From the IMG/VR virus record IMGVR_UViG_3300024262_000170, positions 1 to 29,926 of that record: DNA of 29,926 bases; one strand, 5' to 3'. Source of the stretch: a virus. Below, in pieces: positions 6,478 through 14,706 of this stretch (position 1 is its first letter; the number at the start of each line of letters is the position of its first letter). Made by a program: the position numbers and the translations under genes. Under the pieces are notes generated by a model. That model saw nothing but the letters and a program-made list of their open reading frames with translations. It was not told where the DNA came from and searched no databases.

Positions 6478-9087
6478 TTGGCTGATATTTGGATTAATAT
6501 TTTAGGTGACGCTTCAAAATTAAAAGGTGAATTAGATAAATCCAGCAAGAATGTAACTAGCTTTACTGAAAAGGTAGGTAAGATCGGTAAAATTGCCACC
6601 GTTGCTGGGACTGCAGTTACCGCTGCTTTTACTGCTATTGTCTTGAAAACTGCCTCGGTTGGTGATCAATTCGATAAGATGAGCCTCCGAACTGGAGTCG
6701 CAGTCGAAGATCTTTCTTCTCTGGCCTATACTGCAAGTATTTGTGGTACTGATGTAACTACTCTCGAAAATTCACTTAGATTTTTAGCAAAAGGCATAAA
6801 AGAAACTTCGGATGGAACAGGAATAGCTAAGGATGCTTTTGAGGAATTAGGTATATCTGTTATAGATATCGAAGGCAATTTAAGGCCTACGGTTGACGTA
6901 ATGAAAGAGGCAGCTACGAAATTAGCAGCAATGGATGATGAAACCCGAAAAGTAGCTCTGGCCGGTGAAATATTTGGATCAAGATATGGTTCTCAATTAT
7001 TACCGATGCTAAAAATTGGTGGTGAAGGTATTGAGGAATTGATGGAAAAAGCTAAAGAGCTGGGTATAACTATAACCACCGAAGCAGCCACCGCAGCAGC
7101 CGAATTTACCGATAGGATGACCGATTTAAAAGGATCTTTTGCTGGTGCGGGAAGGATGATTGGAGATACCTTGATCCCGGCCATTACTCCCCTAATAGAA
7201 AAAGCTACTGAAATGGTAGTCAAAATTAAAGAGTGGGCTGAAGAAAATACTCCATTGGTTGAAGGAATACTCAAATGGGGAGCTGGTTTAGGTATAGCTT
7301 TAATGGTGCTCGGACCAATAGCGGTAATATTGCCAAGTCTAATTACTGGAGTTACGTTATTATCGGGGGCTTTTTTACCTTTTGCGGTTACTGCAGGTAT
7401 AGTTATAGGGTTTAAGAAATTATCGGAATATATTAAGGAAACAAGAGAAGAAGCCTATAAACTTAAGTTAGGTCTTGCTGATATGGCTTTAGCAGATATT
7501 GATAGAGAAATAGATGGACTTGCTGTCAGGGCAAATGAATTGCAATTAGCAATGAGCGAAATTGATTGGGATACTGAAGATGCAATGGCCGCTACTATCT
7601 ATTACAAACAATATGCAGCCGAGCTGGTTGATATAAATAGAAAACTGGGCATCCTCTATAAAACAAGGGAAGAACTTACAAAGGCTGAAAAAGAGGGGAT
7701 TGATGTAACCGAAGAAAAGCTAAAATTAGATGAAGAAGCCAAAAAACTAATGGATGAACTGACTCAGAAAGAGACAGAACAGCAAAAAGCATTGGAAGAA
7801 AAAACAAAAGCTGCAGAACTTGCAAATGCTCAAACAGAAATTGAAAATAAACTGTTTGACCTAGAGCATAACGATTATGAAGTGGCTGAAAGGGAATTGT
7901 ATTCATTGGCAGAGGCCTATCGTAAAAAGGGAGTAGATCAAGAAGTTGTAAATAAATGGATTGAGTTAGAAATTAAAAGACTAAAAGAAGTAAATGAAGA
8001 AATTGGCAAAAATAAAGATATTATGGAAGAGGTGGCAAGGGTTACAAAGGCAGTAGAAGATAGATTTTTTGAATTAACAAAACTTCCTTATGAAGTAAAA
8101 ATAAAAAATATAAATGAGAAATATGATGACTATATAAAAGTAATAAAAAAATCAGAATTAAGTACAGATGAACAAAGAGAAGCAATAGAACGAATGAACG
8201 AAGTAAGAAATAAAGAGATAGAAGGGATAGATAAAACTACCGAGGCAGAAAAGACTTTAAAAGAGACTACTAAAGATGTTACAGACAGGACACTTGAATT
8301 AACCGATTCAGTAGCTTATGATATCCTAAAACTTGATGAGCAAAGAGAGATGTTTGAAAAGGCTGGGGTTGCTGCAGAACTAATTACTTTATGGTATAAG
8401 AAAGCAAGAGAAGCATTAGAGGAGCCTCCTAATATAAGCCCCTGGGAAACATTTTTTAATAGATTAAAAGATAAGTTTAAGGATACATTTGAAACAACGA
8501 TGCAGGCTGGCATATTAAATGTTATAGATGCTTCCCAAAATGCCCTCGCTGATGCTTTTTATAATATATTATCTGGAACTGAAACTCTCGGAGAATCCAT
8601 GAAAGGACTTTTTCAAAGTATAGTAGATACTGTTATTAAGGAGTTGGCTCGGCTTGCAGCCTTTTATGTATTTAAATGGATCTTCGGAGTTCCAACTATT
8701 CCAATTATTGGTGGCATAGGCTATCATCAATTAGGTGGAGAAGTAAAAAGGTTTCAAATAGGCGGTGGAACTGATAGTATTATTGCTGCAGTAACTCCAG
8801 GCGAATATATAATCGATAAGCCCATGACCGACTTCATTAAGAGATTTAAGATGTTCCCTTCTAATTTAATCGATGCTATTGCCGGGGGATTTCCTACCCC
8901 TGCCCCTGCTTTTGCCGGCGGTGGCCCAGTGGGTATTTCGAGTATTACCGCACAGGGTTTTGGAGAAACCAAAATAAATATTGACATTCATGATAACAGG
9001 ATTGCCAGTGATGTAGATATTAAGAGATTGGCGGTAACCATAAGTGATGAAGTATTGAGAAAGATAGAATTAAAGAGGAGACACTAA
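6478..9087 (+). CDS. Tail tape measure protein
   Basis: The 869-residue protein starts with TTG, 9 nt after GGGGGTG, directly behind the chaperone frameshift stop. The N-terminus (LGDASKLKGELDKSSKNV) and KMSLRTGVAVEDLSSLAYTA are typical of the phage tape measure family. Residues ~265-310 are hydrophobic, ~330-610 are a long coiled coil, and ~690-745 (ISGTETLGESM-type region, then FYVFKWIFG) are the usual C-terminal hydrophobic part. It sets tail length and may form part of the DNA channel. At about 0.15 nm per residue it predicts a tail near 130 nm. Peptidase or lysozyme motifs were not seen. Confidence 0.9.
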   Translation: MADIWINILGDASKLKGELDKSSKNVTSFTEKVGKIGKIATVAGTAVTAAFTAIVLKTASVGDQFDKMSLRTGVAVEDLSSLAYTASICGTDVTTLENSLRFLAKGIKETSDGTGIAKDAFEELGISVIDIEGNLRPTVDVMKEAATKLAAMDDETRKVALAGEIFGSRYGSQLLPMLKIGGEGIEELMEKAKELGITITTEAATAAAEFTDRMTDLKGSFAGAGRMIGDTLIPAITPLIEKATEMVVKIKEWAEENTPLVEGILKWGAGLGIALMVLGPIAVILPSLITGVTLLSGAFLPFAVTAGIVIGFKKLSEYIKETREEAYKLKLGLADMALADIDREIDGLAVRANELQLAMSEIDWDTEDAMAATIYYKQYAAELVDINRKLGILYKTREELTKAEKEGIDVTEEKLKLDEEAKKLMDELTQKETEQQKALEEKTKAAELANAQTEIENKLFDLEHNDYEVAERELYSLAEAYRKKGVDQEVVNKWIELEIKRLKEVNEEIGKNKDIMEEVARVTKAVEDRFFELTKLPYEVKIKNINEKYDDYIKVIKKSELSTDEQREAIERMNEVRNKEIEGIDKTTEAEKTLKETTKDVTDRTLELTDSVAYDILKLDEQREMFEKAGVAAELITLWYKKAREALEEPPNISPWETFFNRLKDKFKDTFETTMQAGILNVIDASQNALADAFYNILSGTETLGESMKGLFQSIVDTVIKELARLAAFYVFKWIFGVPTIPIIGGIGYHQLGGEVKRFQIGGGTDSIIAAVTPGEYIIDKPMTDFIKRFKMFPSNLIDAIAGGFPTPAPAFAGGGPVGISSITAQGFGETKINIDIHDNRIASDVDIKRLAVTISDEVLRKIELKRRH

Positions 9088-9088
9088 A

Positions 9089-11839
9089 TTGGGTATATCG
9101 GTTAAAATCGGTGGGGTGGATAAAACTGAATATGTGGATGCCCGGACCCTTAGCATAAGAGATGAGCTAACCAGCAAGGTTAATTCTGCCTCCTTTGACT
9201 TTATCTGTAATGATGTAGCTGTTGCCCCTATTCCCGGGGAAGAAGTTTTAATTGAGGAAGGCACTAAAAAATTATTTTCAGGTAGGATCTTATCTAAAGA
9301 AGAAAGTTTTTTGCCTCCTAATCTCTTAAAATATCCAGTTGAATGTATAGATCACACGCGGGATCTTGATAAGCGGTTGGTGGCAGAACACTACGTAAAT
9401 CAAAAAGCTGGAGATATCATAAAAGATATAATTACTAAATATACTGCTATTGAATCCTGGATGTCACCTATCGGCCACTGGGATGAACATGATAAATGGG
9501 AATCTGAAACTAATGCCTATGATGATGATGATTCTACTTATGCTTCTACTCTAATTCCACCAAACCTATGGGGGTCCTATCTCCATTTATTTATATCAGG
9601 AATTACTTGTACTAAAGTTCGTTTCAAAGCAGGTATTCCATCTGGCATATCTGCAATATTTCTTCATGTTCGGTATGAGAAGGTCTGGCATTGGATATAT
9701 GCTGGGTCTTTCAAAGACTGGCCCGCCTGGAACGAAATATCTCTAAATGGATTTTATCCTGTAACGGTAGCAGCGGTAACATTTCAAAATTCGAGCGATG
9801 AAGAAGCGATTGCCCACTTTCATGAATTTGATTTTGGCGTAGCTATCCCTGACTTCACCACTAATAATGTAGCTGATGGTCCTATCATAAGTGATATATC
9901 TTTTGATTATATTCAAGTTTCAGATGCTATAACTAAAATAGCCGAGATTTGTGGTTATGAATGGTATGTGGATTATGACAAAGATATCCATTTTTTTGCT
10001 AAAAATACTTATCCGGCACCTTTTCAATTAGATGATAATCAGGCAGACTATAAAGACTTAATAATTAATACTAATATATCTCAAATAAGGAATAGGATTT
10101 TTGTAAAAAGCTCAAACATAAAAGATTTTATGGGAGAAGCTTTTGTTGCAGATGGCGTAAGTAGTGAATGGAATTGTATGTTTAAGGCTGAGAATTTACC
10201 GTTAACCTTCTTAACAAGCAACTTTCCCTTAGGTGCCACAGCTACAAAAATACAATTCTCACATAATGATGTTTATTTAGCCGTTGGTTATACAAAATAT
10301 CATTGTTTAAAAGTGTGGAAAAGGGAAGGTGACGAGTTTACTGCCTTATCATTCTTTAGTGTAACACCAGATACCGATGTTTTTGCAGTGGCTTGGTCAA
10401 GTGATGATATATATTTAGCGGCTGCTTACAATGCTGGAAGTAAGATAAGAGTATGGAAACGAGATAATGATCAGTTTACTGCCTTACCTGCATTTGCTGA
10501 TTTACCAGCAGGGATTGCAAATGATGTTCAATTTTCCCCAGATGACACCTATTTGGCTGCTGTTAATGACGGCACTCCTTATATAATTATATATAAAAGA
10601 GCTGGGGATATTTTTACTAAACTAAGTAACCCAGCCGACTTACCTGCTGGAAATGGTAATGGTGTAGGATGGTCACCCGATGGTGTATATTTAGCAGTGG
10701 CACATGATGTCAGTCCTTTTGTTACAATCTATAAACGTGATGGGGATACTTTTACCAAATTAGGCAATCCTGCTAACTTACCTACCGGAAACGGAAATAG
10801 CATATCCTGGTCACCAAATGGAATATATTTAGCAGTAGCGCATGCTGTTACACCTTTCATTACAATATATAAAAGGGATGGGGATACATTTACTAAAATG
10901 GCTGATCCTGATTATTTACCCACTGGGGATGCTAATGATGTAGATTTTTCTGCTGATGGAATGCAATTAGCTGTAGGACATAACACTACACCCTTCTTAA
11001 CAGTTTACAAACACACTGTAGACCTATTTATTAAACAAGATGACCCAGAAGATTTACCTGCTGCCAGGGTTATTGGAGTTGACTTTTCTTCTTCAGGCAT
11101 ATATTTAGCTGTAGGATATGAAACTTTCCAATATTTAACAGTATATATACAACATCTTCCTACTATAACGGTGGATGGAGTGATTAAGACAATCGGTTGG
11201 GATGGGGTAGACAACCCGCTTTATTATGATTTTATGTTAAATGGAACTACAAAGGCATTGTCTCTTGGAACTAACACCTCTACCCCTGCGAATGGGGTTG
11301 AGTTATTGGTTGGTTATTATTCTATTGGAGTACCAATTTGTCTTAAAAGAGATGATCAAGATTCTATAGATAGTGTTAAAGCCATTGAAGGGGGGGATGG
11401 CATCTTTGAATTTTGTATAACTGATAATAATATTGACAATATAGCCTGGGCTAGTGAAGTAGCCAAAGCCGATTTATTACAGAATGCCAATCCTGTTGTT
11501 AATGCCACTTTTATAACTAATAGAAGTGATATTAAGAGCGGTCAGATAATAACCTTGAATTCTACAAAGAGAAACATTAATCAGCAATTTATAGTACAGA
11601 AAATAGAATTAATTCGGGTTGATGTAATTGAGTATTATGGTACTGCCGAAGTTCCTTATAAACCGGCTGCTGAAGCAGTGATAGGCTATAAACCGGCTGC
11701 TGAAGCCGAAGTACCTTATAAACTTGCTGATTCAGGTGGAGAGATTATATATTATGTTTTCAATGTTACTATCGCTAATAAGTTTAGAAAATTAGAAGAT
11801 CTGTTTCTTTATTTATTAAGTCGTAGTGAAGAAAGTTAA
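9089..11839 (+). CDS. Baseplate hub/tail protein with jelly-roll and seven-bladed propeller inserts
   Basis: The protein has 916 residues and a TTG start after AAGAGGAG. Residues 1-120 (DELTSKVNSASFDFICND, then PGEEVLIEEGTKKLFSGRIL) and 265-365 (IQVSDAITKIAEICGYEWYV) look like a phage tail hub protein, resumed at 690-880 (PTITVDGVIKTIGWDGVDNP, FITNRSDIKSGQIITLNSTK). Two extra domains interrupt it. Residues ~124-251 are strand-rich and aromatic, resembling a jelly roll. Residues ~370-690 are seven copies of a ~46-residue repeat with consensus (F/W)SPDGxYLAVAH...PFxTIYKRDGDTFTKL, i.e. WD40-like blades. The C-terminus has a tandem EVPYKPAAEA repeat. The hub probably sits at the tail tip, and the inserts are candidates for host binding. 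Confidence 0.8.
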   Translation: MGISVKIGGVDKTEYVDARTLSIRDELTSKVNSASFDFICNDVAVAPIPGEEVLIEEGTKKLFSGRILSKEESFLPPNLLKYPVECIDHTRDLDKRLVAEHYVNQKAGDIIKDIITKYTAIESWMSPIGHWDEHDKWESETNAYDDDDSTYASTLIPPNLWGSYLHLFISGITCTKVRFKAGIPSGISAIFLHVRYEKVWHWIYAGSFKDWPAWNEISLNGFYPVTVAAVTFQNSSDEEAIAHFHEFDFGVAIPDFTTNNVADGPIISDISFDYIQVSDAITKIAEICGYEWYVDYDKDIHFFAKNTYPAPFQLDDNQADYKDLIINTNISQIRNRIFVKSSNIKDFMGEAFVADGVSSEWNCMFKAENLPLTFLTSNFPLGATATKIQFSHNDVYLAVGYTKYHCLKVWKREGDEFTALSFFSVTPDTDVFAVAWSSDDIYLAAAYNAGSKIRVWKRDNDQFTALPAFADLPAGIANDVQFSPDDTYLAAVNDGTPYIIIYKRAGDIFTKLSNPADLPAGNGNGVGWSPDGVYLAVAHDVSPFVTIYKRDGDTFTKLGNPANLPTGNGNSISWSPNGIYLAVAHAVTPFITIYKRDGDTFTKMADPDYLPTGDANDVDFSADGMQLAVGHNTTPFLTVYKHTVDLFIKQDDPEDLPAARVIGVDFSSSGIYLAVGYETFQYLTVYIQHLPTITVDGVIKTIGWDGVDNPLYYDFMLNGTTKALSLGTNTSTPANGVELLVGYYSIGVPICLKRDDQDSIDSVKAIEGGDGIFEFCITDNNIDNIAWASEVAKADLLQNANPVVNATFITNRSDIKSGQIITLNSTKRNINQQFIVQKIELIRVDVIEYYGTAEVPYKPAAEAVIGYKPAAEAEVPYKLADSGGEIIYYVFNVTIANKFRKLEDLFLYLLSRSEES
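11657..11706 (+). repeat. 30-bp tandem repeat in the hub gene
   Basis: TATAAACCGGCTGCTGAAGC occurs exactly at 11657-11676 and 11687-11706, a 30-bp period, with a degenerate third copy from about 11717. It encodes the repeated YKPAAEA motif and preserves the frame. The near-identity of the first two copies suggests recent slippage or duplication. Confidence 0.85.
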
Positions 11840-11865
11840 AAATAAACAAAAGGAGATGATTCAAA

Positions 11866-12924
11866 ATGTTAAAAAATAAATTATGGTTAGGGATAATCTT
11901 ATCGATTATCTTCCTGGTATTTAGCATAAATGGCCTTACCGCGTATTACAAATATACCCAGGAATCCGGTACTAATTTCTATGTGGGTACCGCTGATAAA
12001 GCCGATGCCCTGGAAGATTCCAATGAGGTTAGGCAAATCCTCGATGATCTGGGGAATTTATTAGGCCATTCTAAAAGAGATGATCTATATCCTAAAAACG
12101 GTACTACCGGGGGCTATTTAGGCCGGTTAAATTATGGAGTAGATGCCTCTAAACCTGCTGTTCCGGTGGTAAATGATATGTATTTAGCTACCGATACGGT
12201 TGAAATTTACCGGTGTTTTGTGGCCGGGAACTGGGTTAAAGTTTATCCGGGGGCAGGTGGAATTACTACATTTTTGGAATTGACCGATACCCCGGCCTCT
12301 TATACTGGAAAAGAGGCGGAGATACTTCGGGTAAATACTTCTGCTAATGTTGTAGAATTTTCAGGTATAACTATTGAAACTACTTTAACGGTTGATTCTA
12401 ACTATGAGATACCTACCTCTCAAGCGGTAAATACTTTTTGCGAAACCACTAAAGACTATATGCAGAATTTAGAAGATGATCCTTCCCCTGATTTGGGTGA
12501 TAATTTAAGATTAAATGAAAAAAATATTTATATTGATGCTGCTTTATCAAGCGATCATACCTATTCAGGTTTATTGGATTATCAGGTTGTCGGTGAATCG
12601 GTAGTTTTTGGGGATCTATTATATTTTGATTGGACTACCAAAAGATGGAAAAAAGCCGATACAGATTTAGCAGTTAATATGCCGGGATTGAGAATTGCCC
12701 TTGAGTCCGTATCCGATGGTCAAGTCTGTAATATGTTAGTTATGGGCTATATCCGGGATGACGACTGGGATTTTACCGGAGCAATGATTTATGCCAGTGC
12801 CACTGCAGGGGCTATGACTTCTACCGCCCCTTCTACCACTGGCCAGCAGGTTCAAAGGGTAGGACAAGCTAAATCTGCCGATATTCTATTTTTTGACCCA
12901 AGTATAGACGTAGGAGAGATTTAA
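11866..12924 (+). CDS. Secreted tail-fibre-like protein
   Basis: The 352-residue protein opens with a clear Sec signal or membrane anchor (LWLGIILSIIFLVFSINGL, likely cleaved after LTA). Residues ~140-175 carry FLELTDTPASYTGKEAEILR, a phrase found in tail fibre and other phage structural proteins. The C-terminus (YIRDDDWDFTGAMIYASATA, then TGQQVQRVGQAKSADILFFD) is typical of phage fibre or decoration modules. It directly follows the hub gene with AAAGGAG before the ATG. A signal peptide on a virion fibre is unusual, because virions assemble in the cytoplasm. It may instead be surface-displayed on the lysogen or infected cell. Confidence 0.7.
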   Translation: MLKNKLWLGIILSIIFLVFSINGLTAYYKYTQESGTNFYVGTADKADALEDSNEVRQILDDLGNLLGHSKRDDLYPKNGTTGGYLGRLNYGVDASKPAVPVVNDMYLATDTVEIYRCFVAGNWVKVYPGAGGITTFLELTDTPASYTGKEAEILRVNTSANVVEFSGITIETTLTVDSNYEIPTSQAVNTFCETTKDYMQNLEDDPSPDLGDNLRLNEKNIYIDAALSSDHTYSGLLDYQVVGESVVFGDLLYFDWTTKRWKKADTDLAVNMPGLRIALESVSDGQVCNMLVMGYIRDDDWDFTGAMIYASATAGAMTSTAPSTTGQQVQRVGQAKSADILFFDPSIDVGEI

Positions 12925-12926
12925 TT

Positions 12927-13514
12927 ATGAAAAAAATATTATTAATAATTGCTATCACACTTTGCATATTCCAGATGGTGGTTTTGGCTACTGCAATTGA
13001 TATAGGAATGCCAGCGATAGACAGAAATGCTTATGTTAACGACAAAACACTTATTAACAAAGGTAATCCTGCAAATGCAGACGGAAAGATTACAGATGTA
13101 GAAATTTATGCAGTATATGAAGATTTAACAGATTGTTACGTTGCAACTTTTTATCGTCCAGACCCTTCGGGATTTCCCAATAATTTTACTGCCCGTGACC
13201 GTTTTTACCTTGGAACTGTGGCAGAGGGATATTCGAGCCGTGAAGTCGACCTTGATGTACATACTGGTGATTATTTAGGAATATGGGTTTCTAATGATGG
13301 TTATATAGAAAATACCTCAGCTGGAGAAAGTGGAGTTTGGAGCTGCACAGGTAACGCAACTAATGTTACAGATTATACTTTTGATTGGAATTATACCGAT
13401 GATGCTATAAGTCTTTATGGAACAGGTGAGACAGTTGCAGGCATTAAATGGAATGGCGTAACGATTACTAAATGGAATGGTCAAGTGATTACAAAATGGA
13501 ACGGGTTAGAGTAG
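12927..13514 (+). CDS. Secreted beta-domain protein with WNG repeats
   Basis: The 195-residue protein has a signal peptide (residues 1-23, ending VVLATA). Residues ~37-165 form a strand-rich domain with the marks NKGNPANADGKITDVEIYA and VHTGDYLGIWVSNDGYI. The same domain forms the C-terminal part of the lipoprotein at 14707-15729. Residues 172-195 are three short repeats of (I)TKWNG(V/Q), a type seen at the ends of phage tail and surface proteins. It lies 2 nt after the preceding gene. Its specific function is not recognised; cell-surface or ligand binding is inferred from the domain type and secretion signal. Confidence 0.65.
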   Translation: MKKILLIIAITLCIFQMVVLATAIDIGMPAIDRNAYVNDKTLINKGNPANADGKITDVEIYAVYEDLTDCYVATFYRPDPSGFPNNFTARDRFYLGTVAEGYSSREVDLDVHTGDYLGIWVSNDGYIENTSAGESGVWSCTGNATNVTDYTFDWNYTDDAISLYGTGETVAGIKWNGVTITKWNGQVITKWNGLE

Positions 13515-13645
13515 AGATATTTGTTCGATATTTTACAGAGGCGAATTCTATCTTGAAAAAAGATTTACAATATTAACGGTAACTTCCCTTTGCTTATATC
13601 GTATTATATATTGGGAGTTTAAAGATAATTTAGGGGGTATAAGCA

Positions 13646-14071
13646 ATGAAAAGGAAAGTATTGTTATTAGTTTCTATTATTTTTTTAATTTTAACATTAA
13701 CGAGTTGCGAGATGCTTCCGCCAGGGAATCCTGATTGGACTGAAGAGGATACAATAGAGGAATTAGTTGATTATTATTGGTATGCGATCTCTCAAGGTTG
13801 GTATAGATTAGCCAAAGGTTGTTGTATTCCAGATGGGGATGCTTATAATATAGTCGGGGAATATGAAGCCATTTTATATCCATTATCTTCAACCCTTGAA
13901 TTTGTTATTTGTTACAATAAAATCGAGATAATGGAAAACGATGCTACTGTAAATCTTGATCTTACTATAATTAATACTTCTGGTTATGGGGATAGTTATT
14001 TAGCTGAAGAAGAGACATTATATAATTACATTATGTATCTGGTCAAACCCAAAACTTGGAAGCTCAAATAA
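13646..14071 (+). CDS. Lipoprotein, first of a tandem pair
   Basis: The 141-residue protein has a type II signal peptide: basic start MKRK, hydrophobic core and lipobox LTSC with the lipidated Cys at residue 21. The mature part contains a helix-loop pattern, VDYYWYAISQGWYRLAKGCC, shared with the next gene (YDYWQAIINRQYELAKYYCI). The layout suggests a small NTF2-like alpha/beta fold, but this is a guess. It has TTTAGGGGG upstream of the ATG. A 131-bp spacer separates it from the upstream gene, so it may begin its own transcript. It probably acts on the outer face of the host membrane. Confidence 0.65.
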   Translation: MKRKVLLLVSIIFLILTLTSCEMLPPGNPDWTEEDTIEELVDYYWYAISQGWYRLAKGCCIPDGDAYNIVGEYEAILYPLSSTLEFVICYNKIEIMENDATVNLDLTIINTSGYGDSYLAEEETLYNYIMYLVKPKTWKLK

Positions 14072-14607
14072 AATCTAAAAATTAAATAAATTTTATCTTG
14101 GGAGGGATAAAATGAAAAGAAAAGTTTTGTTATCGGTTTTGGTAATAATCTTGATTGTAGTATTAACCGGTTGTGGGACTGGTAATGGGATAATTCCTCC
14201 AGGGATACCTGAATGGATGAGGGCAGAAGAAGCGGTTTATGACTACTGGCAGGCAATTATTAATCGACAATATGAATTAGCTAAATACTATTGTATAACT
14301 GGTGGAATCTGGTATAATAAAGTTGATGAATGGGAGGAATACATAAATACTAATTCTGAGGGTGATGCCTCACTGATAATTTATCTCGATAAATTTTATA
14401 AACAAACCGAGGTAATCGGAGAGGATATTTACGATCCTGATATTAGATATGAGGCTATTGCGTATGTAAAAATTATTACTCACAAAAGACTTTTTGTTGA
14501 TTCTTATATAACGGATGTTGATATCTTTGAATATGAAACAGAGTTAATTAAGCAAAATTACCCACCTGGAGACTGGGAACTTAAATAGAATCTAAAAATT
14601 AAATAAA
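14072..14607 (+). repeat. Duplicated 3' flank of the lipoprotein pair
   Basis: The 19-nt sequence AATCTAAAAATTAAATAAA lies right after each lipoprotein gene, at 14072-14090 and 14589-14607. The two genes have diverged while these untranslated flanks have not, which suggests either a constrained role or a fairly recent duplication with conversion. Confidence 0.75.
14112..14588 (+). CDS. Lipoprotein, second of a tandem pair
   Basis: The 158-residue protein is a paralogue of its upstream neighbour. It has the same MKRKVLL start, lipobox LTGC (Cys 21), the PPG-P/IP-(D/E)W motif after the anchor, and the DYW-AI-YELAK-YC helix. It ends in W-ELK-stop as the neighbour ends in W-KLK-stop. The 19 nt after both stops are identical, so gene and flank were duplicated together. 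GGGAGGGAT precedes the ATG. A terminator follows at 14627-14677. No function is recognised. Confidence 0.65.
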   Translation: MKRKVLLSVLVIILIVVLTGCGTGNGIIPPGIPEWMRAEEAVYDYWQAIINRQYELAKYYCITGGIWYNKVDEWEEYINTNSEGDASLIIYLDKFYKQTEVIGEDIYDPDIRYEAIAYVKIITHKRLFVDSYITDVDIFEYETELIKQNYPPGDWELK

Positions 14608-14626
14608 ATTAGAGCTCCATTTTTAG

Positions 14627-14677
14627 AGAGCCAAGTTTAAAAAGGTTAAAAACCTTAATAGATTTGGCTCTTTTTTT
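14627..14677 (+). terminator. Intrinsic terminator after the lipoprotein pair
   Basis: AGAGCCAA (14627-14634) pairs with TTGGCTCT (14664-14671). An inner stem is formed by AAGGTT (14642-14647) and AACCTT (14651-14656), and a seven-T run follows at 14671-14677. It ends the lipoprotein-pair transcript 30 nt before the next start. Confidence 0.85.
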
Positions 14678-14706
14678 ATTAAATAATGAAAGGAGGTGAA
14701 AAAATA

